Shown here: in pieces, positions 1-5,786 of the stretch
How the letters are laid out: every line of letters starts with the position of its first letter
Position numbering within the stretch: the stretch's first letter is position 1
Source: Lishizhenia sp.
Lineage (GTDB): Bacteria > Bacteroidota > Bacteroidia > Flavobacteriales_D > Crocinitomicaceae
DNA: 5,786 bases
Reading direction: 5' to 3'
Assembly (NCBI GenBank): GCA_007117055.1
Contig: SKHH01000228.1
Span: 1 to 5,786, forward strand
Notes under the pieces: generated by a model
Told to the model about the DNA's origin: nothing
What the model saw: only the letters and a program-made list of their open reading frames with translations
The model's database searches: none
Program-made: the position numbers and the translations under genes

Positions 1-1398
1 CACCAACCGGTAAATTACACCAAAGAAGACAGTATCATCACTCATGTCGTACAAAAAAAAGAAACGCTCTATTCAATTTCAAAGCGCTTTATGGTTTCCA
101 TCGACGAATTAGTGCGTGTAAATCAGATAAAAGGGAACAATATTAGCCAAGGAGATACGCTCATTATTCCCTTAAAAAAAGAAATCAGCGAACCCATTCC
201 GCTAAAGGAGGTTCCTTCCTATACTGACTCCGCACATCATCCTGTTTTTGGTGACAGCATTACACCAAAAGATTTCTATACTATTGTGTACTTACTACCT
301 TTTCGTTTAGATAACAACCCTACGATTCTCACAGGATTATACGATGACAATACTCGCCTGAACAATATTTCTGAAATCGCCTTAGATTTTTGGATGGGAG
401 CTAAATATGCCATTGATTCATTGGAAAAATTAGGGCTTCGTGCTAACATTCATGTTTTCGATACAAAAGGAGATAAAGAAACAGTTCAAAGTTTACTTGA
501 ACAAAATGAACTCCTAGAAGCCGACCTAATAATTGGTCCGTTTTTTCCTGCTAATATTGAACTTGTTGCGAATTGGGTAAAAGAAAATAATAAGCAACTC
601 TATTTACCCGTGCGATCGAACACCAACTTATTACAAAACAACCCAAGTGTACACAACATGGTTCCGAGTGAATTTGCGCTTTTAAATGGACTTGCTACTT
701 ATCTTGCAAAAAACCATTCGGAGAATAAGCTTGTGTTAGTAAATGATAACAAAACAAAAGAACAGAAAGAGTTTTTCCTACATGCATTAAAATTAAATGA
801 CAGCACCATTGAAATACATGAAACCGAATTAGGCTCATCCTCCGGAAGAGATTTAACACGTCATTTTGATTTAGATGGTCATACCCTTTTTGTCTCACTT
901 GCTGAAGACGCGAAGAACATCATGGCTTTTATCAATACGTTAAATGCAGCCAAAAACTCAACTAATCGTCACGGAGAAGCAGAAGTAACTGCTGTTGGAA
1001 ATAGAAAGTGGATGGAACTAGCTGCTTTGAATAGCTATTATAAAAATCGTTTCCAGTTACTCACTGCACAGCCCAACTACTTAAACTACGAAACAGAAAA
1101 AGTTCAACATTTTGTAAGTGAATTTCAGCAACACTATAAAATTGACGCATCTAAATATGTGTTGCAAGGCTATGATATAAGCGCATATATTTTAAGCCAA
1201 CTTACTCCTGAAAATCAAGACTTATCTCCTATAACTAATGACTTTAATACCATAGCCTTAGGAGAACGAAACGGAAAAGAAAACAGCACTACTTTTATCG
1301 TTCAACAAATCGATTATGATTTGATTTTACAAGGAGTGGTTAAAGGCAATACCTTATTTTCACACGAAGAAAATTCAATTCATGAGTACCAAGATTAA
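1..1398 (+). CDS. LysM domain plus type 1 periplasmic-binding-fold (PBP1) envelope protein, 5' truncated
   Basis: The reading frame is open from base 1, so the gene starts upstream. The first in-window ATG (91) lies inside a LysM domain and is not the real start. Counting residues from base 1, a LysM repeat spans about 13-60 (ITHVVQKKETLYSIS, then a VNQI segment and GDTLIIPL), the usual peptidoglycan-binding pattern. A short linker rich in Pro and charged residues follows. From about 92 to 420 there is an alpha/beta region resembling the type 1 periplasmic binding fold of ABC-transporter substrate-binding proteins: strand DFYTIVYLLPF, helix FWMGAKYAIDSL, ADLIIGPFFP, and late GYDISAYILSQL. Bacteroidota commonly encode such LysM-PBP1 fusions without an adjacent transporter. 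By family, it is probably exported and bound to the cell wall, but the signal peptide would be upstream and is not visible. The ligand is unknown. The stop codon lies inside the start of hemF, suggesting co-transcription. Confidence 0.85.
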   Translation, partial: HQPVNYTKEDSIITHVVQKKETLYSISKRFMVSIDELVRVNQIKGNNISQGDTLIIPLKKEISEPIPLKEVPSYTDSAHHPVFGDSITPKDFYTIVYLLPFRLDNNPTILTGLYDDNTRLNNISEIALDFWMGAKYAIDSLEKLGLRANIHVFDTKGDKETVQSLLEQNELLEADLIIGPFFPANIELVANWVKENNKQLYLPVRSNTNLLQNNPSVHNMVPSEFALLNGLATYLAKNHSENKLVLVNDNKTKEQKEFFLHALKLNDSTIEIHETELGSSSGRDLTRHFDLDGHTLFVSLAEDAKNIMAFINTLNAAKNSTNRHGEAEVTAVGNRKWMELAALNSYYKNRFQLLTAQPNYLNYETEKVQHFVSEFQQHYKIDASKYVLQGYDISAYILSQLTPENQDLSPITNDFNTIALGERNGKENSTTFIVQQIDYDLILQGVVKGNTLFSHEENSIHEYQD

Positions 1399-2284
1399 GA
1401 TCAGCGAACAATTCAAAGAAGTACAAGACCACATTTGTCAATCCTTAGAAGCGCTAGATAAAAAAAGTACGTTTCAAGAAGATTTATGGCAACGTGAAGG
1501 TGGTGGTGGGGGACGTACTCGCATCATCACAGATGGAAATATCTTTGAAAAAGGAGGTGTGAATTTTTCCGAGGTGTATGGCCCAGTAACCGAAATGATG
1601 AAATCTCAACTTAAGCTGGACGGAAACGAATTTTATGCAACGGGCGTTTCCATTGTATTACATCCTAAAAATCCTTTTCACCCAATTATGCACATGAATG
1701 TGCGTTATTTTGAAATGGACAACGGAGTATATTGGTTTGGCGGAGGAATTGATATGACTCCTCATTATGTAAATAAATCCGCTGCTGCCAAATTTCATAA
1801 AGGACTGAAAGACCTTTGCGATACCTATCACTCCGATTTTTATCCAGAATTTAAGACGTGGGCAGACAATTATTTTTTCATTCCACATCGTGATGAAACC
1901 AGAGGCGTTGGCGGGATCTTTTATGACCACCTAAAAAGCAAGGATCACCTCGAAAAAGACGACTTGTTAAGATTCGCTATTGAATTAGGGCATTTGTTTC
2001 CCGTTTTGTACACACAGCAAGTTGAGCTTTGTGCAACATCAGAATGGACTGACGAACACGAAACATGGAGAAACGTTAGAAGGGGTAGGTATGTAGAATT
2101 CAATTTAGTGTATGATAGAGGAACTCAGTTCGGTTTAAAAACAGCTGGAAGAATCGAGTCCATTCTAATGAGTTTGCCACAACATGCATCATGGGTCTAC
2201 AATTTTCAACCCGAAAAAAATAGTCCAGAAGAAGAAACACTTTCTTTATTAAAAAAAGATGTAGATTGGATGGCTCATTTGTAA
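1382..2284 (+). CDS. hemF: Oxygen-dependent coproporphyrinogen III oxidase
   Basis: HemF carries out the aerobic oxidative decarboxylation of coproporphyrinogen III to protoporphyrinogen IX in heme synthesis. It is a soluble cytoplasmic homodimer. The 300 residues match the usual bacterial length (about 300), and the family signatures occur in order: a Gly-rich WQREGGGGGRTRII (36-49), FEKGGVNFSEVYG (55-67), ATGVSIVLHPKNP (86-98), HMNVRYF (104-110), YWFGGGIDMTPHY (117-129), HRDETRGVGGIFYD (169-182), RRGRYVEFNLVYDRGTQFGL (233-252) and GRIESILMSLP (256-266). His104 falls at the position of the essential His of the E. coli enzyme (HANVR motif). The ATG at 1382 is preferred because the family's N-terminal helix follows it directly and the next Met codons lie too far inside the conserved region. 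It overlaps the upstream stop by 17 nt in another frame and has no clear Shine-Dalgarno sequence, so it probably depends on upstream transcription and perhaps coupled translation. An O2-dependent enzyme implies that oxygen is available. Confidence 0.97.
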   Translation: MSTKIKISEQFKEVQDHICQSLEALDKKSTFQEDLWQREGGGGGRTRIITDGNIFEKGGVNFSEVYGPVTEMMKSQLKLDGNEFYATGVSIVLHPKNPFHPIMHMNVRYFEMDNGVYWFGGGIDMTPHYVNKSAAAKFHKGLKDLCDTYHSDFYPEFKTWADNYFFIPHRDETRGVGGIFYDHLKSKDHLEKDDLLRFAIELGHLFPVLYTQQVELCATSEWTDEHETWRNVRRGRYVEFNLVYDRGTQFGLKTAGRIESILMSLPQHASWVYNFQPEKNSPEEETLSLLKKDVDWMAHL

Positions 2285-2359
2285 ATCTCAAAGGAAAATT
2301 TGCATCTGAAAAAATCGATGTAAACACAACAAAGCGCAAAAGCACTTGATTCTCAATTA

Positions 2360-2389
2360 AGATTGCTAACAATCTATGCGTCATTGTTA
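2360..2389. repeat. Two overlapping, mutually exclusive inverted repeats downstream of hemF
   Basis: AGATTG-CTAA-CAATCT (2360-2375) is a perfect 6-bp stem with a 4-nt loop. TAACAAT (2367-2373) also pairs perfectly with ATTGTTA (2383-2389) across a 9-nt loop. Both use bases 2370-2373, so only one can form at a time. No T-run follows on the + strand, so a classical intrinsic terminator is not supported. It could be a weak terminator or mRNA 3'-end structure for hemF, a protein-binding palindrome upstream of the TPR operon, or chance in AT-rich DNA. Confidence 0.4.
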
Positions 2390-2443
2390 ATAATAAACTA
2401 TCTATATTTCAGGAAAGTTCAACTATTTTCCACATCTTTATCT

Positions 2444-2451
2444 TAAATTTG
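2444..2451 (+). promoter_or_regulatory. Bacteroidota-type -7 element (TAnnTTTG) for the TPR-comA-WD40 genes
   Basis: TAAATTTG matches exactly the TAnnTTTG -7 consensus of the Bacteroidota primary sigma factor. It ends 5 nt before the ATG at 2457, so transcription would begin at or within a few bases of that ATG, giving a leaderless or very short 5' UTR. I find no TTG/TTTG -33 element at the expected spacing of about 19-21 nt, so support rests on the -7 match and its location at the head of the gene set. Confidence 0.5.
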
Positions 2452-2456
2452 CGCTT

Positions 2457-3863
2457 ATGTTTGAGGACGAGAACGACGATATGTACGAACAGAATGTGAA
2501 CGATGACCTCAAAGCGTTCAATGAAATGTACAAGAATAATAACTATACGTTTTTCGATTGTGATAGAATTGAGGGCATTATAGATCACCTTTTTGTTTCA
2601 GGACAATATAAAAAAGCCATTTGGGCTGCTGAAAAAGCGTTTGAACAATTTCCTTTTAACCCAATTTTCAAACTCCGAAAAGCACAAGCTATGTCGCTTT
2701 CGGGTGAACTTAAAGAAGCAATTCAGATTTTATTAGAAATTGAGCGCCAAGGAGAAAAAAGTCAAGACTTATTTCTTTCCTTAGCTTCTTCATTTAGCCA
2801 ACTAAGAGACAGCGATTCAGCCATTAAGTATTTCACAAAAGCACTTGGCGTTTCCGACCAAGAAGAAAGAGCTGATATTTATATCGACCTAGCTATGGAG
2901 TATGAAAATCAAGATGAATTTCTTAAAGCTATTAAAGTACTTGAAAAAGGAATTAAAGAAGATCCAAAAAATGAATCTCTCGTCTATGAAATGGCTTATT
3001 GTTATGACCAGTTGGGCGGTTACGAAAAGGCGATTCAGTGTTTTCAAGAATATATCGATATTGAGCCCTATTCATACACCGCTTGGTATAACTTAGCCAA
3101 TGCTTATGCGCGAATAAAAGAATACGAAAAGGCAATCTGGGCTTACGATTATTGTATAGTCATTAACGAAGAATTTGCCCCAGCTTATTTTAATATAGGG
3201 AACACCTATGCAGAACTTGAAATGTTCGAAGAAGCATTGGTGAACTACCAAAAATGTGTAGAAATTGATGGAGATGATGCCATGGTGTATTGCTCCATTG
3301 GCGAATGCTTGGAAGAATTAGAACATTATGAAGAAGCTTTAATCGCATACAAAAAGAGCTCAGACTTACTTCCTCAACTCGCTGATGCTTGGGCCGGAAG
3401 AGGAGTGGTAAATAATGTTCTTGGAAAAGGAAAAGTAGCCATTCAAGAAATTAAAAAAGCAATAGAGATGGAACCTTCGAACTACAGTTACCATCACAGC
3501 TTAGCAAACATCTTAGAAGATCAGTCGCATACAACTGAAGCTATAGCTGCTTATCATAAAGCTATTGAGTTGAATAATACAGATGATCGATTAATCATTG
3601 AGTATCTGCATTGCTTAACCAATGAAGACCCCGTTCGAGCAATGGAACTTTTTTATGCTGAGGAAAGAATTCATGAAACTAATGCTAGCAAATTAGCCAT
3701 GACATACACTTATTGGGTAATGAATAGAAGAACAGATGCACAATTGATTTTGGAAGATTTGATTCATAATGACCCTAGTCTGGCAAAAAGCTTATTTTTG
3801 CACTTTCCTTCTTTAGAAGAAGTGGAATATTTTGTAGAACGATTGGAAAATATAGATGAATAA
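2457..3863 (+). CDS. Tetratricopeptide repeat (TPR) protein
   Basis: This 468-residue protein consists almost entirely of TPR helical hairpins. About ten to twelve 34-residue units run from roughly residue 37 to 441. The clearest are 174-206 (MAYCYDQLGGYEKAIQCFQE), 208-240 (AWYNLANAYARIKEYEKAIW), 242-274 (AYFNIGNTYAELEMFEEAL), 276-308 and 344-376, with the usual W/Y-G/A-Y-A-P spacing. The first 20 residues are very acidic (MFEDENDDMYEQNVNDD). There is no signal peptide or membrane segment, so it is probably a cytoplasmic scaffold or adaptor, and no catalytic motif is visible. The stop overlaps the next start by 8 nt, indicating co-transcription and likely translational coupling with the phosphosulfolactate synthase gene. 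Start choice: ATG 2457 lies right at the predicted transcription start; the in-frame ATG at 2481 (Met9) is an alternative that removes only the first eight residues. The specific partner is unknown. Confidence 0.93.
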   Translation: MFEDENDDMYEQNVNDDLKAFNEMYKNNNYTFFDCDRIEGIIDHLFVSGQYKKAIWAAEKAFEQFPFNPIFKLRKAQAMSLSGELKEAIQILLEIERQGEKSQDLFLSLASSFSQLRDSDSAIKYFTKALGVSDQEERADIYIDLAMEYENQDEFLKAIKVLEKGIKEDPKNESLVYEMAYCYDQLGGYEKAIQCFQEYIDIEPYSYTAWYNLANAYARIKEYEKAIWAYDYCIVINEEFAPAYFNIGNTYAELEMFEEALVNYQKCVEIDGDDAMVYCSIGECLEELEHYEEALIAYKKSSDLLPQLADAWAGRGVVNNVLGKGKVAIQEIKKAIEMEPSNYSYHHSLANILEDQSHTTEAIAAYHKAIELNNTDDRLIIEYLHCLTNEDPVRAMELFYAEERIHETNASKLAMTYTYWVMNRRTDAQLILEDLIHNDPSLAKSLFLHFPSLEEVEYFVERLENIDE

Positions 3864-4668
3864 TTTTACATTACCATATATACCAGATAGGACAAATAAA
3901 CCTAGAGAGAAAGGGCTCACCATGATGATGGACAAAGGTCTCAGTCTTAGAGAAGCCGAAAACTTTATTGAAGCCTCTGGGGAATTTACAGACATTGTGA
4001 AATTTGGCTTTGGTACAGCTTTTATTACTGCGCAATTAGAAGAAAAATTAAAACTTTATAAGTCACACAATATTCGGCCTTACTTTGGAGGAACACTCTT
4101 TGAGGCTTTTTATGCACGAGGAATGTTCGATGACTTCTTGAAATTACTGGACAAATATGACCTCGACTTGGCAGAAATTTCGGATGGTTCTATTGTTATT
4201 CCTCACCAAGAGAAGTGTGAACTCATTGCTAAAATGGCGAAAGATAGAACTGTTCTTTCAGAAGTAGGTTCAAAAGATTCTGGAATTTTAATCTCTCCCA
4301 ACAAATGGATCAAAATGATGAGTACAGAACTAGAAGCAGGTTCATGGAAAGTAATTGCTGAAGGAAGGGAAAGTGGAAATGTAGGTGTTTTTCGTCCTAA
4401 CGGAACAGCACATACTTTTTTAATCAATAAAATTATTGCAAAAGTAAAACCCGAGAACATCCTTTGGGAGGCCCCGATTAAAAACCAACAGGTTTGGTTT
4501 ATTAAATTATTTGGAGCCAATGTGAATCTCGGAAATATTGCACATAACGAAGTAATTCCATTAGAATGCTTGCGCATCGGCTTAAGAGGTGATACATTTT
4601 TTGAGCACCTTCCCGAAGACTATATAGAGCGATTAAAACAAATCAACGACCCCAGCGAAGAAGAGTAA
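3856..4668 (+). CDS. comA: Phosphosulfolactate synthase, ComA family
   Basis: ComA enzymes are Mg-dependent TIM-barrel proteins that add sulfite to phosphoenolpyruvate to give (2R)-3-phosphosulfolactate. This is the first step of one coenzyme M route in methanogens, and the enzyme also serves sulfolactate synthesis in some bacteria. The 270 residues fit the family length (about 250-280). Signatures in order: R12-x-x-KPREKGLTMMMDKGLS (to 30), DIVKFGFGT (46-54), YFGGTLFE (76-83), LAEISDGS (105-112), VLSEVGSKDS (133-142), AEGRESGNVGVF (168-179), WEAPIKNQQVWFIKLFGANV (204-223), NLGNI (224-228), and LECLRIGLRGDTF (236-248). Charged residues in the KPR, DGS, SEVGSK and EGRESG motifs are the likely substrate and metal contacts by family analogy. 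The start at 3856 keeps the conserved KPR segment. Nothing here suggests coenzyme M, because the surroundings are bacterial and lack other com genes. The product is probably sulfolactate or a precursor of another sulfonate. The symbol reflects family membership only. Confidence 0.9.
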   Translation: MNNFTLPYIPDRTNKPREKGLTMMMDKGLSLREAENFIEASGEFTDIVKFGFGTAFITAQLEEKLKLYKSHNIRPYFGGTLFEAFYARGMFDDFLKLLDKYDLDLAEISDGSIVIPHQEKCELIAKMAKDRTVLSEVGSKDSGILISPNKWIKMMSTELEAGSWKVIAEGRESGNVGVFRPNGTAHTFLINKIIAKVKPENILWEAPIKNQQVWFIKLFGANVNLGNIAHNEVIPLECLRIGLRGDTFFEHLPEDYIERLKQINDPSEEE

Positions 4669-4672
4669 TCTC

Positions 4673-5560
4673 ATGCAAGCAAAAGCTATACAACATATCA
4701 CAGGTCATTCTGGCGCTATTTATGATGTATTAGTTTCTTCTGATCATAAAATTTATACTACCAGTGCTGATAAATACGTCACACGCTGGGATTTAAAAAC
4801 GGGAAAACAAGACCCCTTTGCCATTCGGTTAGAACACTCTGGTTATCGCATAGCCTTATCGGACGAAAGTGCTATTTTAGCCATAGGAAACGCCCGAGGC
4901 GGTATTCATGTAATTGATTTAAACGAAAAAAAAGAAATTCGTTACCTTACACAGCATCAGGTTGCTGTTTTTGCATTAACGTACAACCCTTTTAACAAAG
5001 AGTTTTACTCTGCAGATGGCGATGGAACATTTTGTGTGTGGGACGGGACTTCTTTCGATTATAAATTAGCTTTGCCCTTCAATTGTGGTAAAATACGCTC
5101 CATCTCCTTAAATCAGGACGGAAGTAAACTCTTACTTTCCTGTCAAGATGGCTATGTACGGCTACTTGAAACGAATTTTTTCAACATGCTAGAAACTTGG
5201 AAAGCCCACCCAACTGGAGTCAACACCTCCTTATTCTTAGAAAAAGGAATTTTTACAGGAGGAAAAAATGCACACATCAGTAAATGGAGCCAAGAAGATA
5301 ATCAACTCCTACAAAATATTCCGGGACATAACTATGCCGTGTATGATTTGATTTCTATCCATCAAGAAAATACTCTAGTCTCATGTAGTTTTGATAAAAC
5401 CATCAAGCTTTGGAACACAAACGACCTATCCATTATTCAGCGCATTGAAAGAAAAGACAAAGGACACAAACACGTAGTCAACCGACTCGCAAAGATCAAT
5501 GAACATGAATTTATTTCCGTCAGCGATGACCGCGTAATTATTCATTGGAAAGTGGAATAG
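4673..5560 (+). CDS. WD40-repeat protein, single seven-bladed beta-propeller
   Basis: The whole 295-residue protein reads as seven WD40 repeats, enough for one closed propeller with no extra domain. Approximate blades: 8-50 (GH at 11-12, RWD at 38-40), 53-93 (degenerate, IHVIDL), 95-135 (VWD at 122-124), 138-177 (degenerate, VRLLE), 179-217 (ISKW), 219-262 (GH at 218-219, LWN at 246-248) and 265-295 (GH at 264-265, IIHW at 289-292). The N-terminal strand IQHITGH could close the ring with the last blade, the usual velcro arrangement. There is no signal peptide or membrane segment, so it is probably cytoplasmic and acts as a protein-interaction platform; no enzymatic motif is visible. It begins 4 nt after the comA stop, so it is almost certainly in the same transcript as the TPR and comA genes. 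Its partner is unknown; the other operon products are candidates by inference only. Confidence 0.92.
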   Translation: MQAKAIQHITGHSGAIYDVLVSSDHKIYTTSADKYVTRWDLKTGKQDPFAIRLEHSGYRIALSDESAILAIGNARGGIHVIDLNEKKEIRYLTQHQVAVFALTYNPFNKEFYSADGDGTFCVWDGTSFDYKLALPFNCGKIRSISLNQDGSKLLLSCQDGYVRLLETNFFNMLETWKAHPTGVNTSLFLEKGIFTGGKNAHISKWSQEDNQLLQNIPGHNYAVYDLISIHQENTLVSCSFDKTIKLWNTNDLSIIQRIERKDKGHKHVVNRLAKINEHEFISVSDDRVIIHWKVE

Positions 5561-5692
5561 TTTGGGGTTAAATTATTTTTTAAGTCAAGAAAGGGAGTTT
5601 AAAAATATTACAGGATGATTATTTTCGTAATGTAGCTAAATTTTGTCTTCGGAAAAGTTAGCAAAATCATCCATAAACTAATTGAATGAATA

Positions 5693-5786
5693 ATGCCCGT
5701 AATCAAATTAAAAACTGAAATTAACGCTACCATTGATATCGTTTTTGATTTATCAAGGAGTGTTGACTTGCATAAAATATCAGTAG
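5693..5786 (+). CDS. SRPBCC (START-like) ligand-binding family protein, 3' truncated
   Basis: Only the first 31 codons are in the window, and the frame is open to the last base. The translation begins MPVIKLKTEINATIDIVFDL and continues SRSVDLHKISV. The first beta strand followed by a helix with V-F-D-L-S-R-S-x-D-L-H resembles the N-terminus of SRPBCC/polyketide-cyclase-like proteins common in Bacteroidota. These form a helix-grip fold with a hydrophobic ligand cavity. In this subfamily the ligand is usually unknown. The ATG at 5693 is chosen because the fold begins immediately after it; an out-of-frame ATG at 5686 reaches a stop after ten codons. It lies 132 nt after the WD40 gene, so it may be a separate transcription unit. 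Confidence in the gene is good, in its biochemical role low. Confidence 0.75.
   Translation, partial: MPVIKLKTEINATIDIVFDLSRSVDLHKISV

Noticed and set aside
695..898. Minus-strand ORF of 67 codons inside the LysM-PBP1 gene
   Set aside because: It lies wholly within a well-supported + strand gene, its product resembles no known family, and it has no promoter context; it is a shadow frame.
1496..1513. GGT/GGG run in hemF as a simple repeat or frameshift-prone site
   Set aside because: It encodes the glycine-rich motif normal for HemF, and the frame continues intact through all conserved motifs.
2100..2384. Minus-strand ORF running from the hemF 3' end into the intergenic region
   Set aside because: Most of it is antisense to the conserved HemF C-terminus, and the product has no family signature.
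4203..4577. Minus-strand ORF of 124 codons inside comA
   Set aside because: It is opposite strongly conserved ComA motifs, which fully explain the coding signal; the translation shows no recognisable domain.
5575..5580. T-run shortly after the WD40 stop codon as an intrinsic terminator
   Set aside because: No stable GC-containing stem directly precedes it; the only nearby pairing (TATTC with GAATA around the stop codon) is short and too far from the T-run.
5605..5633. Inverted repeat ATTAC...GTAAT downstream of the WD40 gene as a terminator
   Set aside because: Only five perfect pairs plus one G-T and one A-T pair, a 15-nt loop, and no T-run after it; within chance expectation for AT-rich DNA.
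5637..5645. TAAATTTTG as a -7 promoter element for the SRPBCC gene
   Set aside because: It has one base too many between TA and TTTG compared with TAnnTTTG, and no -33 TTG is seen at suitable spacing.

Overview
The window is an AT-rich stretch of a Bacteroidota chromosome, most likely Flavobacteriales. The evidence is threefold. The starts lack Shine-Dalgarno sequences. A TAnnTTTG-type -7 element lies directly before the tetratricopeptide (TPR) gene. The gene families are typical of this group: a LysM plus periplasmic-binding-fold protein, HemF, a bacterial ComA-like phosphosulfolactate synthase, and an SRPBCC protein with a characteristic N-terminus. All genes lie on the + strand. I see no mobile element, CRISPR array, tRNA or rRNA, and no sign of recent transfer. 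It looks like ordinary, densely packed core genome.

Layout: (1) 1-1398, the 3' portion of a LysM/PBP1-fold cell-envelope protein whose start is outside the window. (2) 1382-2284, hemF, oxygen-dependent coproporphyrinogen III oxidase, overlapping the previous gene by 17 nt out of frame. (3) 2285-2456, an intergenic region with two overlapping, mutually exclusive inverted repeats and a promoter-like -7 element almost touching the next ATG. (4) 2457-5560, a tight three-gene set: a TPR protein, a ComA-family phosphosulfolactate synthase (8-nt overlap) and a seven-bladed WD40 propeller protein (4-nt gap). (5) 5561-5692, a short intergenic region without a convincing terminator or promoter. (6) 5693-5786, the first 31 codons of an SRPBCC-fold protein, cut by the window end.

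Functionally, hemF points to aerobic heme synthesis. The TPR-comA-WD40 set is the most intriguing part. It joins an enzyme that makes a C3 sulfonate from phosphoenolpyruvate and sulfite to two scaffold-type proteins with no evident catalytic function. The final product of this sulfonate route in Bacteroidota cannot be read from the sequence. Sulfolactate, or a contribution to cysteate-derived sulfonolipids, are the candidates, and both are inference.
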